Of a stretch of DNA of 64,000 nt, positions 51,251 through 60,046 are shown piece after piece; the first letter of the stretch is position 1, and the number at the start of each line of letters is the position of its first letter. Origin of the DNA: Ruminococcus sp. GTDB lineage: Bacteria > Bacillota > Clostridia > Oscillospirales > Ruminococcaceae. The notes beneath the pieces are model-generated. The model was not told the origin of the DNA and did not search any database. It saw only the letters and a program-made list of their open reading frames with translations. The stretch spans positions 1 through 64,000 of the forward strand of contig SVNT01000003.1 in assembly GCA_015066785.1 (NCBI GenBank), written 5' to 3'. Position numbers and translations under genes: made by a program.

Positions 51251-51772
51251 ATGGACATAAGAGTTTCGGGAATAGAAAACGATTCCATAGTAGACGGCCC
51301 TGGAATACGGATGACTCTGTTCGTGCAGGGGTGTCCCCACAGATGCAAGGGCTGTCACAATCCGCAGACGCACGATTTTGGTGGCGGAACGCTTATGGAT
51401 ACCGATGAGGTAACTGCGAAAATCCTCGGGAATCCACTTCTTGACGGGGTTACTTTCAGCGGGGGAGAGCCTTTTGAACAGGCGGAGGCACTTTACAAAA
51501 TCGGAACCGCCGTGAAATCAAAGGGATTGAATATTATGGTCTATTCGGGATATACTTTTGACGAACTGAAGGCGAAATCCGCTGATAATGACTATGTCGG
51601 GAAGCTCCTCGGGATAACCGATATTCTCGTTGACGGAAGATACATCGACGAACAGCGTTCGCTTATGCTTCTTTTCCGTGGGAGTACAAATCAGCGTATA
51701 ATAGATGTTCAGAAAAGTCTTGAAACAGGCGTTGTTGTCGAAATGGAGCTTGAGGATAATTCTTCAAAATAA
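51251..51772 (+). CDS. nrdG: Anaerobic RNR activase (radical SAM)
   Basis: A 173-residue radical-SAM enzyme that makes the glycyl radical on NrdD. It has the CxxxCxxC cluster motif in [29 protein letters not shown] for SAM binding, and [10 protein letters not shown] near the end. Length is normal. ATG 51251 follows GGGAGGAACAGTT. It belongs to the nrdD operon, 88 nt downstream. Confidence 0.96.
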   Translation: MDIRVSGIENDSIVDGPGIRMTLFVQGCPHRCKGCHNPQTHDFGGGTLMDTDEVTAKILGNPLLDGVTFSGGEPFEQAEALYKIGTAVKSKGLNIMVYSGYTFDELKAKSADNDYVGKLLGITDILVDGRYIDEQRSLMLLFRGSTNQRIIDVQKSLETGVVVEMELEDNSSK

Positions 51773-51869
51773 CTTGTTTAATTGTAACCTATTTGTTATT
51801 GAAAATTATATTGATAGATGGTAGTATATAGATGATATATTACCATTTATTTTTAGGGGGAGGGATATT

Positions 51870-53492
51870 ATGAAAAGAATACTCTGCGTTCTGCTGTCGG
51901 TAGCTATGCTTTTATGTCTTACCGCCTGCGGAGAAAGTGACGGACTTGACTATCTTTTCAGATACAATCTCTCCGACGACCCGCAGAACCTTGACCCACA
52001 GCTTGCGCAGGACGAGGCGTCGCTTGCGGTTATTGCGAATATTTACTGCGGTCTGCTCAAAACTTCCGGAAGCGGCGGAATTACAACGGGTGCGGCGAGC
52101 AGCTACACCGTTTCTTCCGACGGGCTGAAATACGAATTTACCATCGACGGCGGAAATTGCTGGAGTGGCGTCAATGCCCCCGATGAGCCGCAGGCTGTCA
52201 CAGCGCAGGATTTCGAGTTTGCTTTTCTGCGGCTTTTCAATCCCGATACCCGCTCTCCGTACAGAGAGGATTTTGAGTGCATAAAGAACGCCCGTGCGAT
52301 TATTGACGGAGAAATGGACTACACCGAAATCGGAGTGGAGGCAAAGGACGAAAAAACTCTTGTTATAACGCTCGATTACCCGAATGCGAATTTCCTTTCC
52401 TTGCTGACAACAACGGCGGCTATGCCCTGCAATGAGGATTTCTTCTATTCTACAAAGGGAAAATACGGCCTCGACCCCGAGGATATGTTCACCAACGGTG
52501 CGTTCTATGTCAAGCAGTGGGAATACGACCCCTACGGTAAGAACAATCACCTCATCCTCCGGAGAAATACGGGATATTCCGCAACCGAAACGGTAAGCCC
52601 ATACAGCATTAATTTCTTTATCATCAACGACCAGGAAGAAAATCTGACCGACTTTGAAAAGGAAGAGGTCGATTGCATAGTTGTTTCGGGCGACAGCAAG
52701 TTACTTTCCGATAACGATTATAATTACACGGAATACATCAGCACATCATACGGCTTTGTTTTCGGGAGCGGTAGCGATTATTTCGATAACTGCGATATGC
52801 GCACCGCACTTTCACAGAGTATAGACAGACAGGCACTCGGAGGAGAATTGTCACACGGCAGAATTCCTGCGTATGCGCTCGTCCCTTCGGGAGTGACGAT
52901 GCTCAACAAAAGCTATCGTGAGCTTGATGCAGAAACCGCAAAGCTGTCGTACAACCCGACAAAAGCAAAGGAAATGTGGGATAATGCGCTTGCCGAAAAG
53001 AACATAGTGGCTGTTGGCGGTGCAACGATAATCCTTCCCGAAAGCTTCGGCGACGAAGATGATATTGTTGCGGTTGCTGAACAGTGGCAGATAAATCTCG
53101 GATTTTTCTGCGGCGTGGAAGTTCTTCCCGACGAGCATTATTACGAACGCCTTGAAACAGGCGATTTCGATATTGCTCTGTACGAGGTGAAAACGCAGTA
53201 CAACAGCCCTGCGAGTACGCTATCTGCGTTTTCTTCGGGCGATGAAAGAAATGTTGCAGGCTACTCTGACGCTGAATTCGACGGACTTCTTGACAGCGCA
53301 CAGAGATGCGGAAGCCTTAACGACTGCGTGAAGATATATTCTTCTGCGGAAAAGATGATAATTGATGATGCGGCGTATGTTCCCGTGTTCTATCAGAGCG
53401 AATACCTTGTCTACCCGAAGGAAATGGCGGAAATACGCTACAATCCTTTTACGAAGCAGATTGACTTCACAGACGCAAAGAATTACGATTAA
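51870..53492 (+). CDS. Oligopeptide-type ABC solute-binding lipoprotein
   Basis: A 540-residue family-5 solute-binding lipoprotein with signal ILCVLLSVAMLLCLTAC. SBP5 features include DDPQNLDPQLAQDEASLAVI at the domain start, TAQDFEFAFLRLFNP, the central FFIINDQEENL region, a refolded lobe II, and ALSQSIDRQAL. It should bind peptides or nickel-type ligands for an ABC importer, but no permease or ATPase gene is next to it, so it is an orphan binding protein. GGGGGAGGGATATT precedes the ATG. The promoter region is AT-rich and not well defined. Confidence 0.9.
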   Translation: MKRILCVLLSVAMLLCLTACGESDGLDYLFRYNLSDDPQNLDPQLAQDEASLAVIANIYCGLLKTSGSGGITTGAASSYTVSSDGLKYEFTIDGGNCWSGVNAPDEPQAVTAQDFEFAFLRLFNPDTRSPYREDFECIKNARAIIDGEMDYTEIGVEAKDEKTLVITLDYPNANFLSLLTTTAAMPCNEDFFYSTKGKYGLDPEDMFTNGAFYVKQWEYDPYGKNNHLILRRNTGYSATETVSPYSINFFIINDQEENLTDFEKEEVDCIVVSGDSKLLSDNDYNYTEYISTSYGFVFGSGSDYFDNCDMRTALSQSIDRQALGGELSHGRIPAYALVPSGVTMLNKSYRELDAETAKLSYNPTKAKEMWDNALAEKNIVAVGGATIILPESFGDEDDIVAVAEQWQINLGFFCGVEVLPDEHYYERLETGDFDIALYEVKTQYNSPASTLSAFSSGDERNVAGYSDAEFDGLLDSAQRCGSLNDCVKIYSSAEKMIIDDAAYVPVFYQSEYLVYPKEMAEIRYNPFTKQIDFTDAKNYD

Positions 53493-53496
53493 CGGA

Positions 53497-53523
53497 AAAT
53501 CCACGCATATGCCGTGGATTTTC
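53497..53523 (+). terminator. Terminator of the solute-binding protein gene
   Basis: AAATCCACG and CGTGGATTT pair across CATATGC, followed by TC; the T tract is short. Confidence 0.65.
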
Positions 53524-53543
53524 TTGGGTTATAGGAGAATTTT

Positions 53544-54536
53544 ATGTCGATACTTTTTATTTTTACAGGCGGAACGATAGGCAGTACAGCAGGCGAAAGC
53601 TGTATCTCGCTTGACGGCAACAAACCCCGTGCGCTTATTGAGGCGTACGAGAAAAAATACGGCAGTATAGGGGAATATGATGTACTTGCACCCTATTCGA
53701 TGTTAAGCGAAAACAATACGGGCGAAACTGTAAAACAGCTTGCAGAAACGGTGACGGAGAATATCGGCAGGGGCTATGACGGGATTATCGTCGCTCACGG
53801 AACGGATACGCTTCAGTACACGGCGGCGGCTCTCGGCTATGCTGTCGGGAATGACAGCATTCCCGTATGCGTGGTGTCGAGCAACTTTCCGCTTGACGAT
53901 GAGCGTGCAAACGCACTCGGCAATCTTTACGGCGCTGTGAGAATAATCTCCGACCGACTTGGAAGAGGCGTGTTCGTACCATACAAAAACACAAACGGTA
54001 CTCTGCGTGTCCACCGTGGCACAAGACTTCTTTCAAGCCGTGCGTTTTCCGATGATGTTGACAGCGTATGCGGAAAGTTTTTCGGGGAGTTTGACTGCAA
54101 CGGAAAATTCCTGCCGAACGCACAGTACAGCGAGAATAAAGACGAAATTGCCGCTTTTCCCTGTGAAAACCTGAAATCCGACTGCCCTGAAATATTACGC
54201 CTGTCCTCGTATGTCGGAATGACCTATCCGACGCTTGACGAGCAGGTTAAGTGCGTTATCTTTGAAAGCTACCATTCGGGAACGGTGAATACCCTTTCGG
54301 ACAAGGCGGAAAAATTCTTCCTTGACGCTGAAAATAAGAGTATCCCCGTCTTTATTACGGGTGCGCCTGACGGGAAATCCTACGAAAGCACATTGAAGTA
54401 CGGGGAGTGGGGCTGTATTCCCGTGTCGGACATTGCACCGATAGCTTTGTATATGAAATTATGGCTTGCGATAAGCAACAATATAAATCCCGTTGAAATT
54501 GCAGGAAAGTCCCTCGGCGGCGATATAATTATATAA
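53544..54536 (+). CDS. L-asparaginase (type I-like)
   Basis: A 330-residue cytoplasmic amidohydrolase converting asparagine to aspartate and ammonia. The first catalytic Thr is in FIFTGGTIGSTAG and the second triad in IVAHGTDTLQYTAAAL, followed by the family's VVSSNFPLDD segment. The C-terminal domain is complete. No signal peptide is seen, so it acts inside the cell. AGGAGAATTTT precedes the ATG. The motif spacing also fits glutaminase-asparaginases. Confidence 0.9.
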   Translation: MSILFIFTGGTIGSTAGESCISLDGNKPRALIEAYEKKYGSIGEYDVLAPYSMLSENNTGETVKQLAETVTENIGRGYDGIIVAHGTDTLQYTAAALGYAVGNDSIPVCVVSSNFPLDDERANALGNLYGAVRIISDRLGRGVFVPYKNTNGTLRVHRGTRLLSSRAFSDDVDSVCGKFFGEFDCNGKFLPNAQYSENKDEIAAFPCENLKSDCPEILRLSSYVGMTYPTLDEQVKCVIFESYHSGTVNTLSDKAEKFFLDAENKSIPVFITGAPDGKSYESTLKYGEWGCIPVSDIAPIALYMKLWLAISNNINPVEIAGKSLGGDIII

Positions 54537-54557
54537 AAACAGAACATTTGTTTTTAC

Positions 54558-54591
54558 TGTCCGTACAAATGGACATATCTGCTGATATAAT
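54558..54591 (+). promoter_or_regulatory. Promoter of small membrane protein 2 with an operator-like repeat
   Basis: TATAAT at 54586-54591 with no good -35 hexamer. An inverted repeat TGTCC-N8-GGACA (54558-54575) brackets the -35 position and may bind an activator or repressor. Confidence 0.55.
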
Positions 54592-54631
54592 GAAATCATA
54601 CCGAAAACACAAAAGAAAGGAAGATTTCATT

Positions 54632-54760
54632 ATGGAAGTAGTATTTACAGTAGCAGTGATTATGGCGCTCTCGCTCGGAGAAAAGGCATACAAAAGGCAC
54701 AGAAAAGCACCTGAAGTGCGTTTTGCGTCGTACAGAAAAAGAAATGACCGTGCCGCATAA
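54632..54760 (+). CDS. Small single-helix membrane protein 2 (42 aa)
   Basis: ATG 54632 follows AGAAAGGAAGATTTCATT. The product has an N-terminal hydrophobic helix (MEVVFTVAVIMALSLGEKAY) and a strongly basic tail (KRHRKAPEVRFASYRKR). It matches the 36-aa protein at 23816 in length, helix position, the EK pair after the helix and the basic end, so the two appear paralogous. It lies alone between asparaginase and a VanY-type gene. Function is unknown. Confidence 0.72.
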   Translation: MEVVFTVAVIMALSLGEKAYKRHRKAPEVRFASYRKRNDRAA

Positions 54761-54763
54761 CAG

Positions 54764-54790
54764 TTGACAAATCGGGACAAGCGTTATAAT
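54764..54790 (+). promoter_or_regulatory. Promoter of the VanY-type gene
   Basis: TTGACA (54764-54769) and TATAAT (54785-54790) with a short 15-bp spacer. Confidence 0.65.
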
Positions 54791-54824
54791 ATTAGTATAG
54801 TTCATATGACGAAAGGAATATAAA

Positions 54825-55643
54825 ATGAAAAGATATACATATATTATAATAGCAGCGTTGTCGGTACTGCTCTGTGCTTGCTCCGATGATGGAAATACTG
54901 TGCCTGCGGTCGTTACCGCAGAAACAACCGCAGCATCGTCTGCTGCCGCAGAAACGACAGCGGGAGAGGTGGTAATCATGGTCGGGGGAGAGAATAACGG
55001 TGCAATAGAAACCTCCGTGAAGGAAACAACCATACCTGCGGCGGAAGAAATCGCACCTCCCGAAACCACACAGGCTACCGAGGAGACAACCTCCGACACT
55101 ACGGCAGAAACAAAGCCGAAGGTTACTGAGGTTACATACATTGACGGTATTCTTATCGCAAATAAGACCTACGCACTCCCCGAAGACTACAATCCGGGCG
55201 TAAACCAGACTGCAAAGCGTGCTTTTGATGAAATGCAGGCGGCGGCATCAAGGGAAGGGCTCAATATTTACATTTCGTCGGGCTTCCGCAGTTATGAATA
55301 TCAGGCGGGGCTTTACAACCGATATGTGCAGAATCACGGCAAGGCGGAGGCTGACAGGTTTTCTGCCCGCCCCGGACATTCCGAGCATCAGACGGGGCTT
55401 GCCTTCGACCTTAACACCATAGATGACAGCTTTGCGGCAACAGCAGAAGGCAAGTGGGTTGCAGAGCATTGTCATGAGTACGGCTTTATCATCCGTTATC
55501 CCGAGGGGAAGGAACATATAACGGGTTATCTTTATGAGCCGTGGCACATCCGTTATCTCGGTGTTGATACTGCAACAAAGGTATACAACAGCGGAAAAAC
55601 ACTTGAGGAATACCTCGGTATTACATCTGAATATGATGAATAG
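54825..55643 (+). CDS. D-Ala-D-Ala carboxypeptidase (VanY/M15B) lipoprotein
   Basis: A 272-residue lipoprotein with signal IIIAALSVLLCAC, a Thr/Ala/Glu-rich spacer (~20-100) and a C-terminal M15B metallopeptidase domain. Zinc ligands and catalytic residues are seen in ARPGHSEHQTGLAFDLN (His and Asp), and in EPWHIRYLG (catalytic Glu and His); GFRSYEYQAGLYNRYV is the family's Ser/Tyr segment. It trims the terminal D-Ala of peptidoglycan stems. No vanR/S or other resistance genes accompany it, so it is a housekeeping cell-wall enzyme and not a sign of vancomycin resistance. Confidence 0.92.
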   Translation: MKRYTYIIIAALSVLLCACSDDGNTVPAVVTAETTAASSAAAETTAGEVVIMVGGENNGAIETSVKETTIPAAEEIAPPETTQATEETTSDTTAETKPKVTEVTYIDGILIANKTYALPEDYNPGVNQTAKRAFDEMQAAASREGLNIYISSGFRSYEYQAGLYNRYVQNHGKAEADRFSARPGHSEHQTGLAFDLNTIDDSFAATAEGKWVAEHCHEYGFIIRYPEGKEHITGYLYEPWHIRYLGVDTATKVYNSGKTLEEYLGITSEYDE

Positions 55644-55654
55644 TGCGATTTTCA

Positions 55655-55690
55655 GGGCGTCGGAGATATTTCCGATGCCCGTTTTTATTT
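55655..55690 (+). terminator. Terminator of the VanY-type gene
   Basis: GGGCGTCGGA and TCCGATGCCC pair, followed by GTTTTTATTT. Confidence 0.93.
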
Positions 55691-55767
55691 AAGTACGCTT
55701 GCTTGTTTTGTAGTTGATGCACAAATTGATACGGGCTATTTTGTGCAAAATTGTTTGATAACACCTG

Positions 55768-55798
55768 TTGACATATCATATTATACGGCGTATAATAT
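55768..55798 (+). promoter_or_regulatory. Promoter and likely PadR operator
   Basis: TTGACA (55768-55773), a 17-bp spacer and TATAAT (55791-55796). A perfect palindrome ATATTATAC-GGC-GTATAATAT (55778-55798) fully overlaps the -10 box, so a bound dimer would exclude RNA polymerase. The first gene of the operon encodes a PadR regulator, the natural candidate for autoregulation. Confidence 0.85.
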
Positions 55799-55849
55799 AG
55801 ACAATGAAACAATAATACAAAACAATTAGTGAAAAGGAGAGTGAGTTTT

Positions 55850-56164
55850 ATGGCTTTTCCGATAAGTGCAGGACTGCTTGATGCGTTGGTACTTGCGATT
55901 GTATCGAGAGAAGATACCTACGGGTATAAAATTACCCAGGAAATCTGCGATACAATGAAGATGTCAGAATCGGCGTTTTATCCCGTACTGCGAAGACTCC
56001 AGAAAGATGAATGTCTTGAGGCGTATGACAAGGAATACATGGGCCGTAACCGACGGTACTACCGACTGACGCCGAAAGGACTCAGTCAGCTTGCATTGTA
56101 CCGTGAGGAGTGGATACTCCACAAACAGAAAGTAGATAAAATTATGGGGGGAGATAATCAATGA
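55850..56164 (+). CDS. PadR-family transcriptional regulator
   Basis: A 104-residue winged-helix protein of the short PadR type (PadR-s2). It has ISAGLLDALVLAIVSREDTYGYKIT for the first helices, SESAFYPVLRRLQKDECLEAY for the recognition helix, and GRNRRYYRLTPKGLSQL for the wing. It probably represses its own operon through the palindrome at 55778-55798. ATG 55850 follows AAAAGGAGAGTGAG; the earlier frame opening at 55829 lies within this SD region. The stop overlaps the DUF1700 start by 4 nt. Confidence 0.93.
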   Translation: MAFPISAGLLDALVLAIVSREDTYGYKITQEICDTMKMSESAFYPVLRRLQKDECLEAYDKEYMGRNRRYYRLTPKGLSQLALYREEWILHKQKVDKIMGGDNQ

Positions 56165-56862
56165 CAAGACAGGAATATTTGGCAGAGCTCAGAGAAAATC
56201 TCTCTTCTTTGCCGACAGCAGAAAGAGACTCTGCACTTGTATATTATGAGGAGTTCTTTGAGGACGCTGACGATGACGACGAGGCAATAAAGACTCTCGG
56301 AAGTGCAAAAAGCGTTGCTGAAAGCATAATTGCCGACCAGAACAGAACAGAAAAATCCACAACGGAATATGTACCCGCAAAGCCTGCGGAGGTAAAGAAG
56401 GAGGAGGCTCCGAAAACCGAAACCGCTCCGACATATTTCGACGGAAACGGTGAGGGAAAGAAGGAAAAATCCCAGAAAAGCACAAGCGACAAGGTGCTTA
56501 TGATTGTTCTTCTTGTGCTGACCTTCCCGATATGGATAAGCATACTTGCTGTCGCATTCGGAATTTTTGTTGCAGTTCTCAGCGCATTACTCGGAATTAT
56601 AATTGCATTCGTGGCAATGTCCGTTACTCTTGTTATCATGGGACTTATCACATTCGGAACAGGAATTCCGACAGTTTTCATCAGTCCCGTTGCGGGAGTT
56701 GTTCTTTTCGCTATCGGAGCGCTTTCGTTCGCAATCGGTATGTTCATTTCGATACCGACATTGTGGCTTTGCGCAGAGGGAATTCCTGCACTTTTCAGAT
56801 GGATAATCTCAATTTTCAGAAGATTATTCGGCATAGACAAGGGGGCGAAGGTCAATGCGTAA
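56161..56862 (+). CDS. DUF1700/HAAS membrane protein
   Basis: A 233-residue protein. The N-terminal HAAS/DUF1700 helical domain (MTRQEYLAELRENLSSLP, YYEEFFEDADDDDEAIKTLG) is followed by a charged linker and four hydrophobic helices from residue ~107. HAAS proteins are typically encoded beside PadR and work as membrane partners of PadR-controlled envelope functions. The start overlaps padR (ATGA) and the end overlaps the next gene by 8 nt, so the genes are translationally coupled. Confidence 0.9.
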   Translation: MTRQEYLAELRENLSSLPTAERDSALVYYEEFFEDADDDDEAIKTLGSAKSVAESIIADQNRTEKSTTEYVPAKPAEVKKEEAPKTETAPTYFDGNGEGKKEKSQKSTSDKVLMIVLLVLTFPIWISILAVAFGIFVAVLSALLGIIIAFVAMSVTLVIMGLITFGTGIPTVFISPVAGVVLFAIGALSFAIGMFISIPTLWLCAEGIPALFRWIISIFRRLFGIDKGAKVNA

Positions 56863-57898
56863 GGCGTATATGTGGCTGCTCAGAATAGCGCTGGTATCTC
56901 TTGTTGTCGGCATTGTGATGGCAGGAATTTCAATATCACTCGGCGGAATTGAAGCAGTTAAAATAGGAGAAAGCACAAAGGTTGAATACAGCAACATCGA
57001 TACTGTATACAACGCAGATGAAGTAAGCAGGCTGGAGCTTGCATTTAAATGGGGAGAGGTTCAGATAAAGGAAGGCGATGTTCTTTCATTCACCGCAATA
57101 AATGCCCCTGAGGGTGCATTTGCAGACGCAGGGATAACATCCGACGGAACACTCCGCATATGCGAAAACAGTATCAAGGAAACCGTTAAGATAGGCCCGT
57201 TTATAAAAATTCCTGCTGAATGGATAGGCTATACCGACGGAATAAGCCCGAAGTACACGCTGACAATTCCGCAGGGAATGAAGTTCGACGAGGTTGTGAT
57301 TTCCACAGGAGCAGGCACTCTTGATGTCGACGCACTCAATGCATCTGCTATCAATGGGGATTTCGGTGCAGGCGAAGTGAATATGACCAATATCGAATGT
57401 GACAATCTGACACTTGACAACGGTGCGGGAGAGTTCAATCTCGGCAATGTTTTCGCAAGCGGAAAGATTATCTTCCGTTCAGGTGCAGGTGAATTCAACA
57501 TCAATGGAAAGGTCAGCGCAGATATGATAGAATTCGACTGCGGAGCAGGAAGTGTTGATGTTGAAGGAATTTTCGCAAACAACACAAGCATCGACAGCGG
57601 TATGGGAGAATTCAATATCGAATATATTGAAACATCAAACCTTGATGCGTCGATAGGTATGGGCGAGGTCAATATAAAGGGCGTTATCACGGATAATGCG
57701 GACATCGACATCAGCGCAGGAGAGATGAATCTTGAAATTTACGGGGAAAGTGAAGATTATTATATAACTGCTGACAAGACAGCGGGAGATATTTTGGTTG
57801 ATGGAAAATCTATCGGGGAAGCGTACGGCAAGAGTGACGCTCACGGAAAGATAGATGTTGACATCAGCGCAGGAGAAGTCAATATAGATTTCGAATAA
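56855..57898 (+). CDS. DUF4097 beta-helix membrane-anchored protein
   Basis: A 347-residue protein with one N-terminal membrane helix (MWLLRIALVSLVVGIVMAGI) and a DUF4097-type right-handed beta-solenoid built of repeats such as GAGEVNMTNIECDNLTLDNG, GAGEFNLG and SAGEMNLEI. This fold is shared with LiaF-like and adhesin-type envelope sensors. It lies between DUF1700 and PspC genes, a common arrangement of cell-envelope stress modules in Firmicutes. The start overlaps the previous stop by 8 nt. Confidence 0.88.
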   Translation: MRKAYMWLLRIALVSLVVGIVMAGISISLGGIEAVKIGESTKVEYSNIDTVYNADEVSRLELAFKWGEVQIKEGDVLSFTAINAPEGAFADAGITSDGTLRICENSIKETVKIGPFIKIPAEWIGYTDGISPKYTLTIPQGMKFDEVVISTGAGTLDVDALNASAINGDFGAGEVNMTNIECDNLTLDNGAGEFNLGNVFASGKIIFRSGAGEFNINGKVSADMIEFDCGAGSVDVEGIFANNTSIDSGMGEFNIEYIETSNLDASIGMGEVNIKGVITDNADIDISAGEMNLEIYGESEDYYITADKTAGDILVDGKSIGEAYGKSDAHGKIDVDISAGEVNIDFE

Positions 57899-57919
57899 TC
57901 AATCGGGAGGGAAAATGAT

Positions 57920-58111
57920 ATGGCTAAAAAACTGTGTCGTTCATCGACAAACCGTATGATAAGCGGAGTTTGTGGTGGAGTCGGCGAGTACATTAACCTC
58001 GACCCCACGATAGTAAGACTTCTGTGGGCACTTCTTGTAGTGTGCTACGGAACAGGAGTGCTTGCATACATCATTGCGGCAATAGTAATGCCGTATGACA
58101 ATCCGCAGTAA
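57920..58111 (+). CDS. PspC-domain protein
   Basis: A 63-residue PspC-type protein: KKLCRSSTNRMISGVCGGVG, EYINLDPTIVRLLWALLVV, and a second hydrophobic segment GVLAYIIAAIVMPYD. It is a small membrane protein of the phage-shock/envelope-stress family that binds partner sensors. GGGAGG lies ten bases before the ATG. It is the last gene of the PadR operon, which ends at the hairpin at 58129-58166. Confidence 0.93.
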   Translation: MAKKLCRSSTNRMISGVCGGVGEYINLDPTIVRLLWALLVVCYGTGVLAYIIAAIVMPYDNPQ

Positions 58112-58128
58112 ATAATACGCATATTTAA

Positions 58129-58166
58129 AGAGAGGTGTCGGAGTGTATCCGATGCCTCTCTTTTTC
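58129..58166 (+). terminator. Terminator of the PadR-PspC operon
   Basis: AGAGAGGTGTCGGA and TCCGATGCCTCTCT pair, followed by TTTTC. Confidence 0.93.
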
Positions 58167-58176
58167 TTTGTTTTTA

Positions 58177-58205
58177 TTGCAATTTGTTACGATATAGTGT
58201 ATAAT
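58177..58205 (+). promoter_or_regulatory. Promoter of the right-end operon
   Basis: TTGCAA (58177-58182), a 17-bp spacer and TATAAT (58200-58205). No further promoter or terminator is seen from here to the right edge. Confidence 0.75.
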
Positions 58206-58256
58206 TTTATATATATGCTTATATGACGCAAAAACAAATGGTTTTCGGAGGGGAAA

Positions 58257-59402
58257 ATGGCTGAATCATTAACTTACATAGCGGAAATATTCAAGAGCGT
58301 ACCGAAGAAAATCGTTATCAGCAAGCCGACTTCTTCTGCGGAATATATCCGTGTGGTTGTCGTAAAAAAGGAAAAATACTATCAGATAGAAAAATATACC
58401 GAAAAACAGGTGTTTCACGAAAATCTTCCCGCTGATAAGGCGGAGGAATACTGCGCAGGATTGCTCGACGGCAGTTTCCGTCAGCTCAACGCCTGGACGG
58501 ACAATAAGGAATACGCCTTGTCGGTGTCAAAAAAGGGGAAGATGCTTTTCAACTCCCGCAACGCCGTGAACGAATGCAAGGCGACTACCGAGCATAACAG
58601 AAAGAAAAACTATATCCTCAACGAAGGTGACGATATTCCTGCCCTCAGGGATATGGGAATTTTCACAAAGGACGGGAAAGTTGCCGCACCCATGCAGGAT
58701 AAATTCAGGCAGATAAATCGTTTTGTCGAAATCATAGACGACGAGCTGAAGAATTTCTCCGACAGGGAAATCACCGTTATAGATTTCGGATGCGGAAAGT
58801 CGTATCTCACATTCATTCTCTATCATTACCTTACGGAAATCCGCAAAATCAATGTGAAGATGACGGGACTTGACCTCAAGAAAGATGTCGTTGAAAAATG
58901 CAACGCCACTGCAAAGAAATACGGATACGAAAATCTGTCGTTTGAAGTGGGCGACATAAACGGATACAAGACCGATGGGGGAGTGGATATGGTGATAACC
59001 CTCCACGCCTGCGATACGGCAACGGATTACGCTCTTTACAACGCAGTGAAATGGAATGCGAAGATGATATTTTCCGTGCCCTGCTGTCAGCACGAGCTTA
59101 ATTCCACGATGTCGAGCGAGAATTTTTCAATCCTCACGAACTACGGAATTATAAAGGAACGCACGGCGGCACTTATGACCGACGCAATAAGGGGAAATCT
59201 CCTTGAATGCTGCGGATACAGAACTCAGCTGCTTGAGTTTGTTGATTTCGCACACACACCGAAAAATATACTGATACGGGCGGTAAAGCGTGGGAAGACG
59301 AAGAAGGCTGAACAATATCTTTCCGAGGTTGAAAGACTGTGCAGAGAGTTTTCGTTCAGTCCCACACTGCTTAAACTGCTGAAGGATGATGGGCTGGTAT
59401 AA
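58257..59402 (+). CDS. SAM-dependent methyltransferase (probably RNA-acting)
   Basis: A 381-residue cytoplasmic protein. Residues ~1-160 form an N-terminal domain with no clear match. Residues ~170-330 are a class I methyltransferase: motif I VIDFGCGKSYLTF, motif II MTGLDLKK, then FEVGDINGYKT and LHACDTATDYAL. The HACDTATD and PCCQHELN strings are typical of the DUF/RRNAD-METTL25-like group thought to modify RNA. RBS GGAGGGGAAA. The stop overlaps the queH start by one base, and the co-transcribed queH also concerns RNA modification, which supports an RNA target. Confidence 0.8.
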   Translation: MAESLTYIAEIFKSVPKKIVISKPTSSAEYIRVVVVKKEKYYQIEKYTEKQVFHENLPADKAEEYCAGLLDGSFRQLNAWTDNKEYALSVSKKGKMLFNSRNAVNECKATTEHNRKKNYILNEGDDIPALRDMGIFTKDGKVAAPMQDKFRQINRFVEIIDDELKNFSDREITVIDFGCGKSYLTFILYHYLTEIRKINVKMTGLDLKKDVVEKCNATAKKYGYENLSFEVGDINGYKTDGGVDMVITLHACDTATDYALYNAVKWNAKMIFSVPCCQHELNSTMSSENFSILTNYGIIKERTAALMTDAIRGNLLECCGYRTQLLEFVDFAHTPKNILIRAVKRGKTKKAEQYLSEVERLCREFSFSPTLLKLLKDDGLV

Positions 59403-60046
59403 TGAACAACAGAAATTATCAGAAAGAAACCGACAGAATTATCGATGAAATAAAGTCGTCGGGCAGAACGCCGAGGCTTTTTCTTCACGCATGCTGTGCG
59501 CCGTGCGCAAGCTATGTGCTTGAATATCTGACGGAATATTTCGATATAACGGTGTTTTATTTCAACCCGAACATATATCCCGAAAGCGAATACAATCACC
59601 GTGTCGACGAAATAAAACGGCTGATAGCCGAAATGCCTGCAAAGAACAGGATTGATTTAGTCGAGGGTGAGTATAATCCCGAAAGATTTTATGAAATCGC
59701 AAAGCCGCTTGAAAATCTGAAAGAAGGCGGAGAGAGGTGTTTCGCCTGTTACCGTCTTCGTCTGGAAGAAACAGCACGGCTTGCCCGTGACGGCGGATAC
59801 GATTATTTCACGACGACGCTTTCTATAAGCCCGATGAAGAATGCACATAAGCTCAACGAAACAGGCGAGGAAATGGCAGAAAAATACGGCGTTGTGCATC
59901 TTCCGTCGGATTTCAAGAAAAAGGGCGGATATAAGCGCTCGATAGAGCTTTCGGCAGAATACGGGCTGTATCGTCAGAATTTCTGCGGCTGTGTTTACAG
60001 CAAGTCCGAAAGGGAACGATACGAAAAAGAAAAACAAGAACAATGA
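59402..60046 (+). CDS. queH: Epoxyqueuosine reductase QueH
   Basis: A 214-residue iron-sulfur enzyme performing the last step of queuosine synthesis in tRNA, the non-homologous replacement of the cobalamin-dependent QueG. It carries the Cys pairs HACCAPCASYVLEYL, ERCFACYRLRLEET and QNFCGCVYSK that hold the cluster and metal, and YFTTTLSISPMKN. Length is normal. It starts on the last base of the methyltransferase stop and overlaps the next ORF by 4 nt. Confidence 0.95.
   Translation: MNNRNYQKETDRIIDEIKSSGRTPRLFLHACCAPCASYVLEYLTEYFDITVFYFNPNIYPESEYNHRVDEIKRLIAEMPAKNRIDLVEGEYNPERFYEIAKPLENLKEGGERCFACYRLRLEETARLARDGGYDYFTTTLSISPMKNAHKLNETGEEMAEKYGVVHLPSDFKKKGGYKRSIELSAEYGLYRQNFCGCVYSKSERERYEKEKQEQ

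Noticed and set aside
54825-55643. VanY as part of a vancomycin-resistance cluster
   Set aside because: No vanR, vanS, vanH, vanA or vanX neighbours; stand-alone M15B enzymes are common in cell-wall maintenance.
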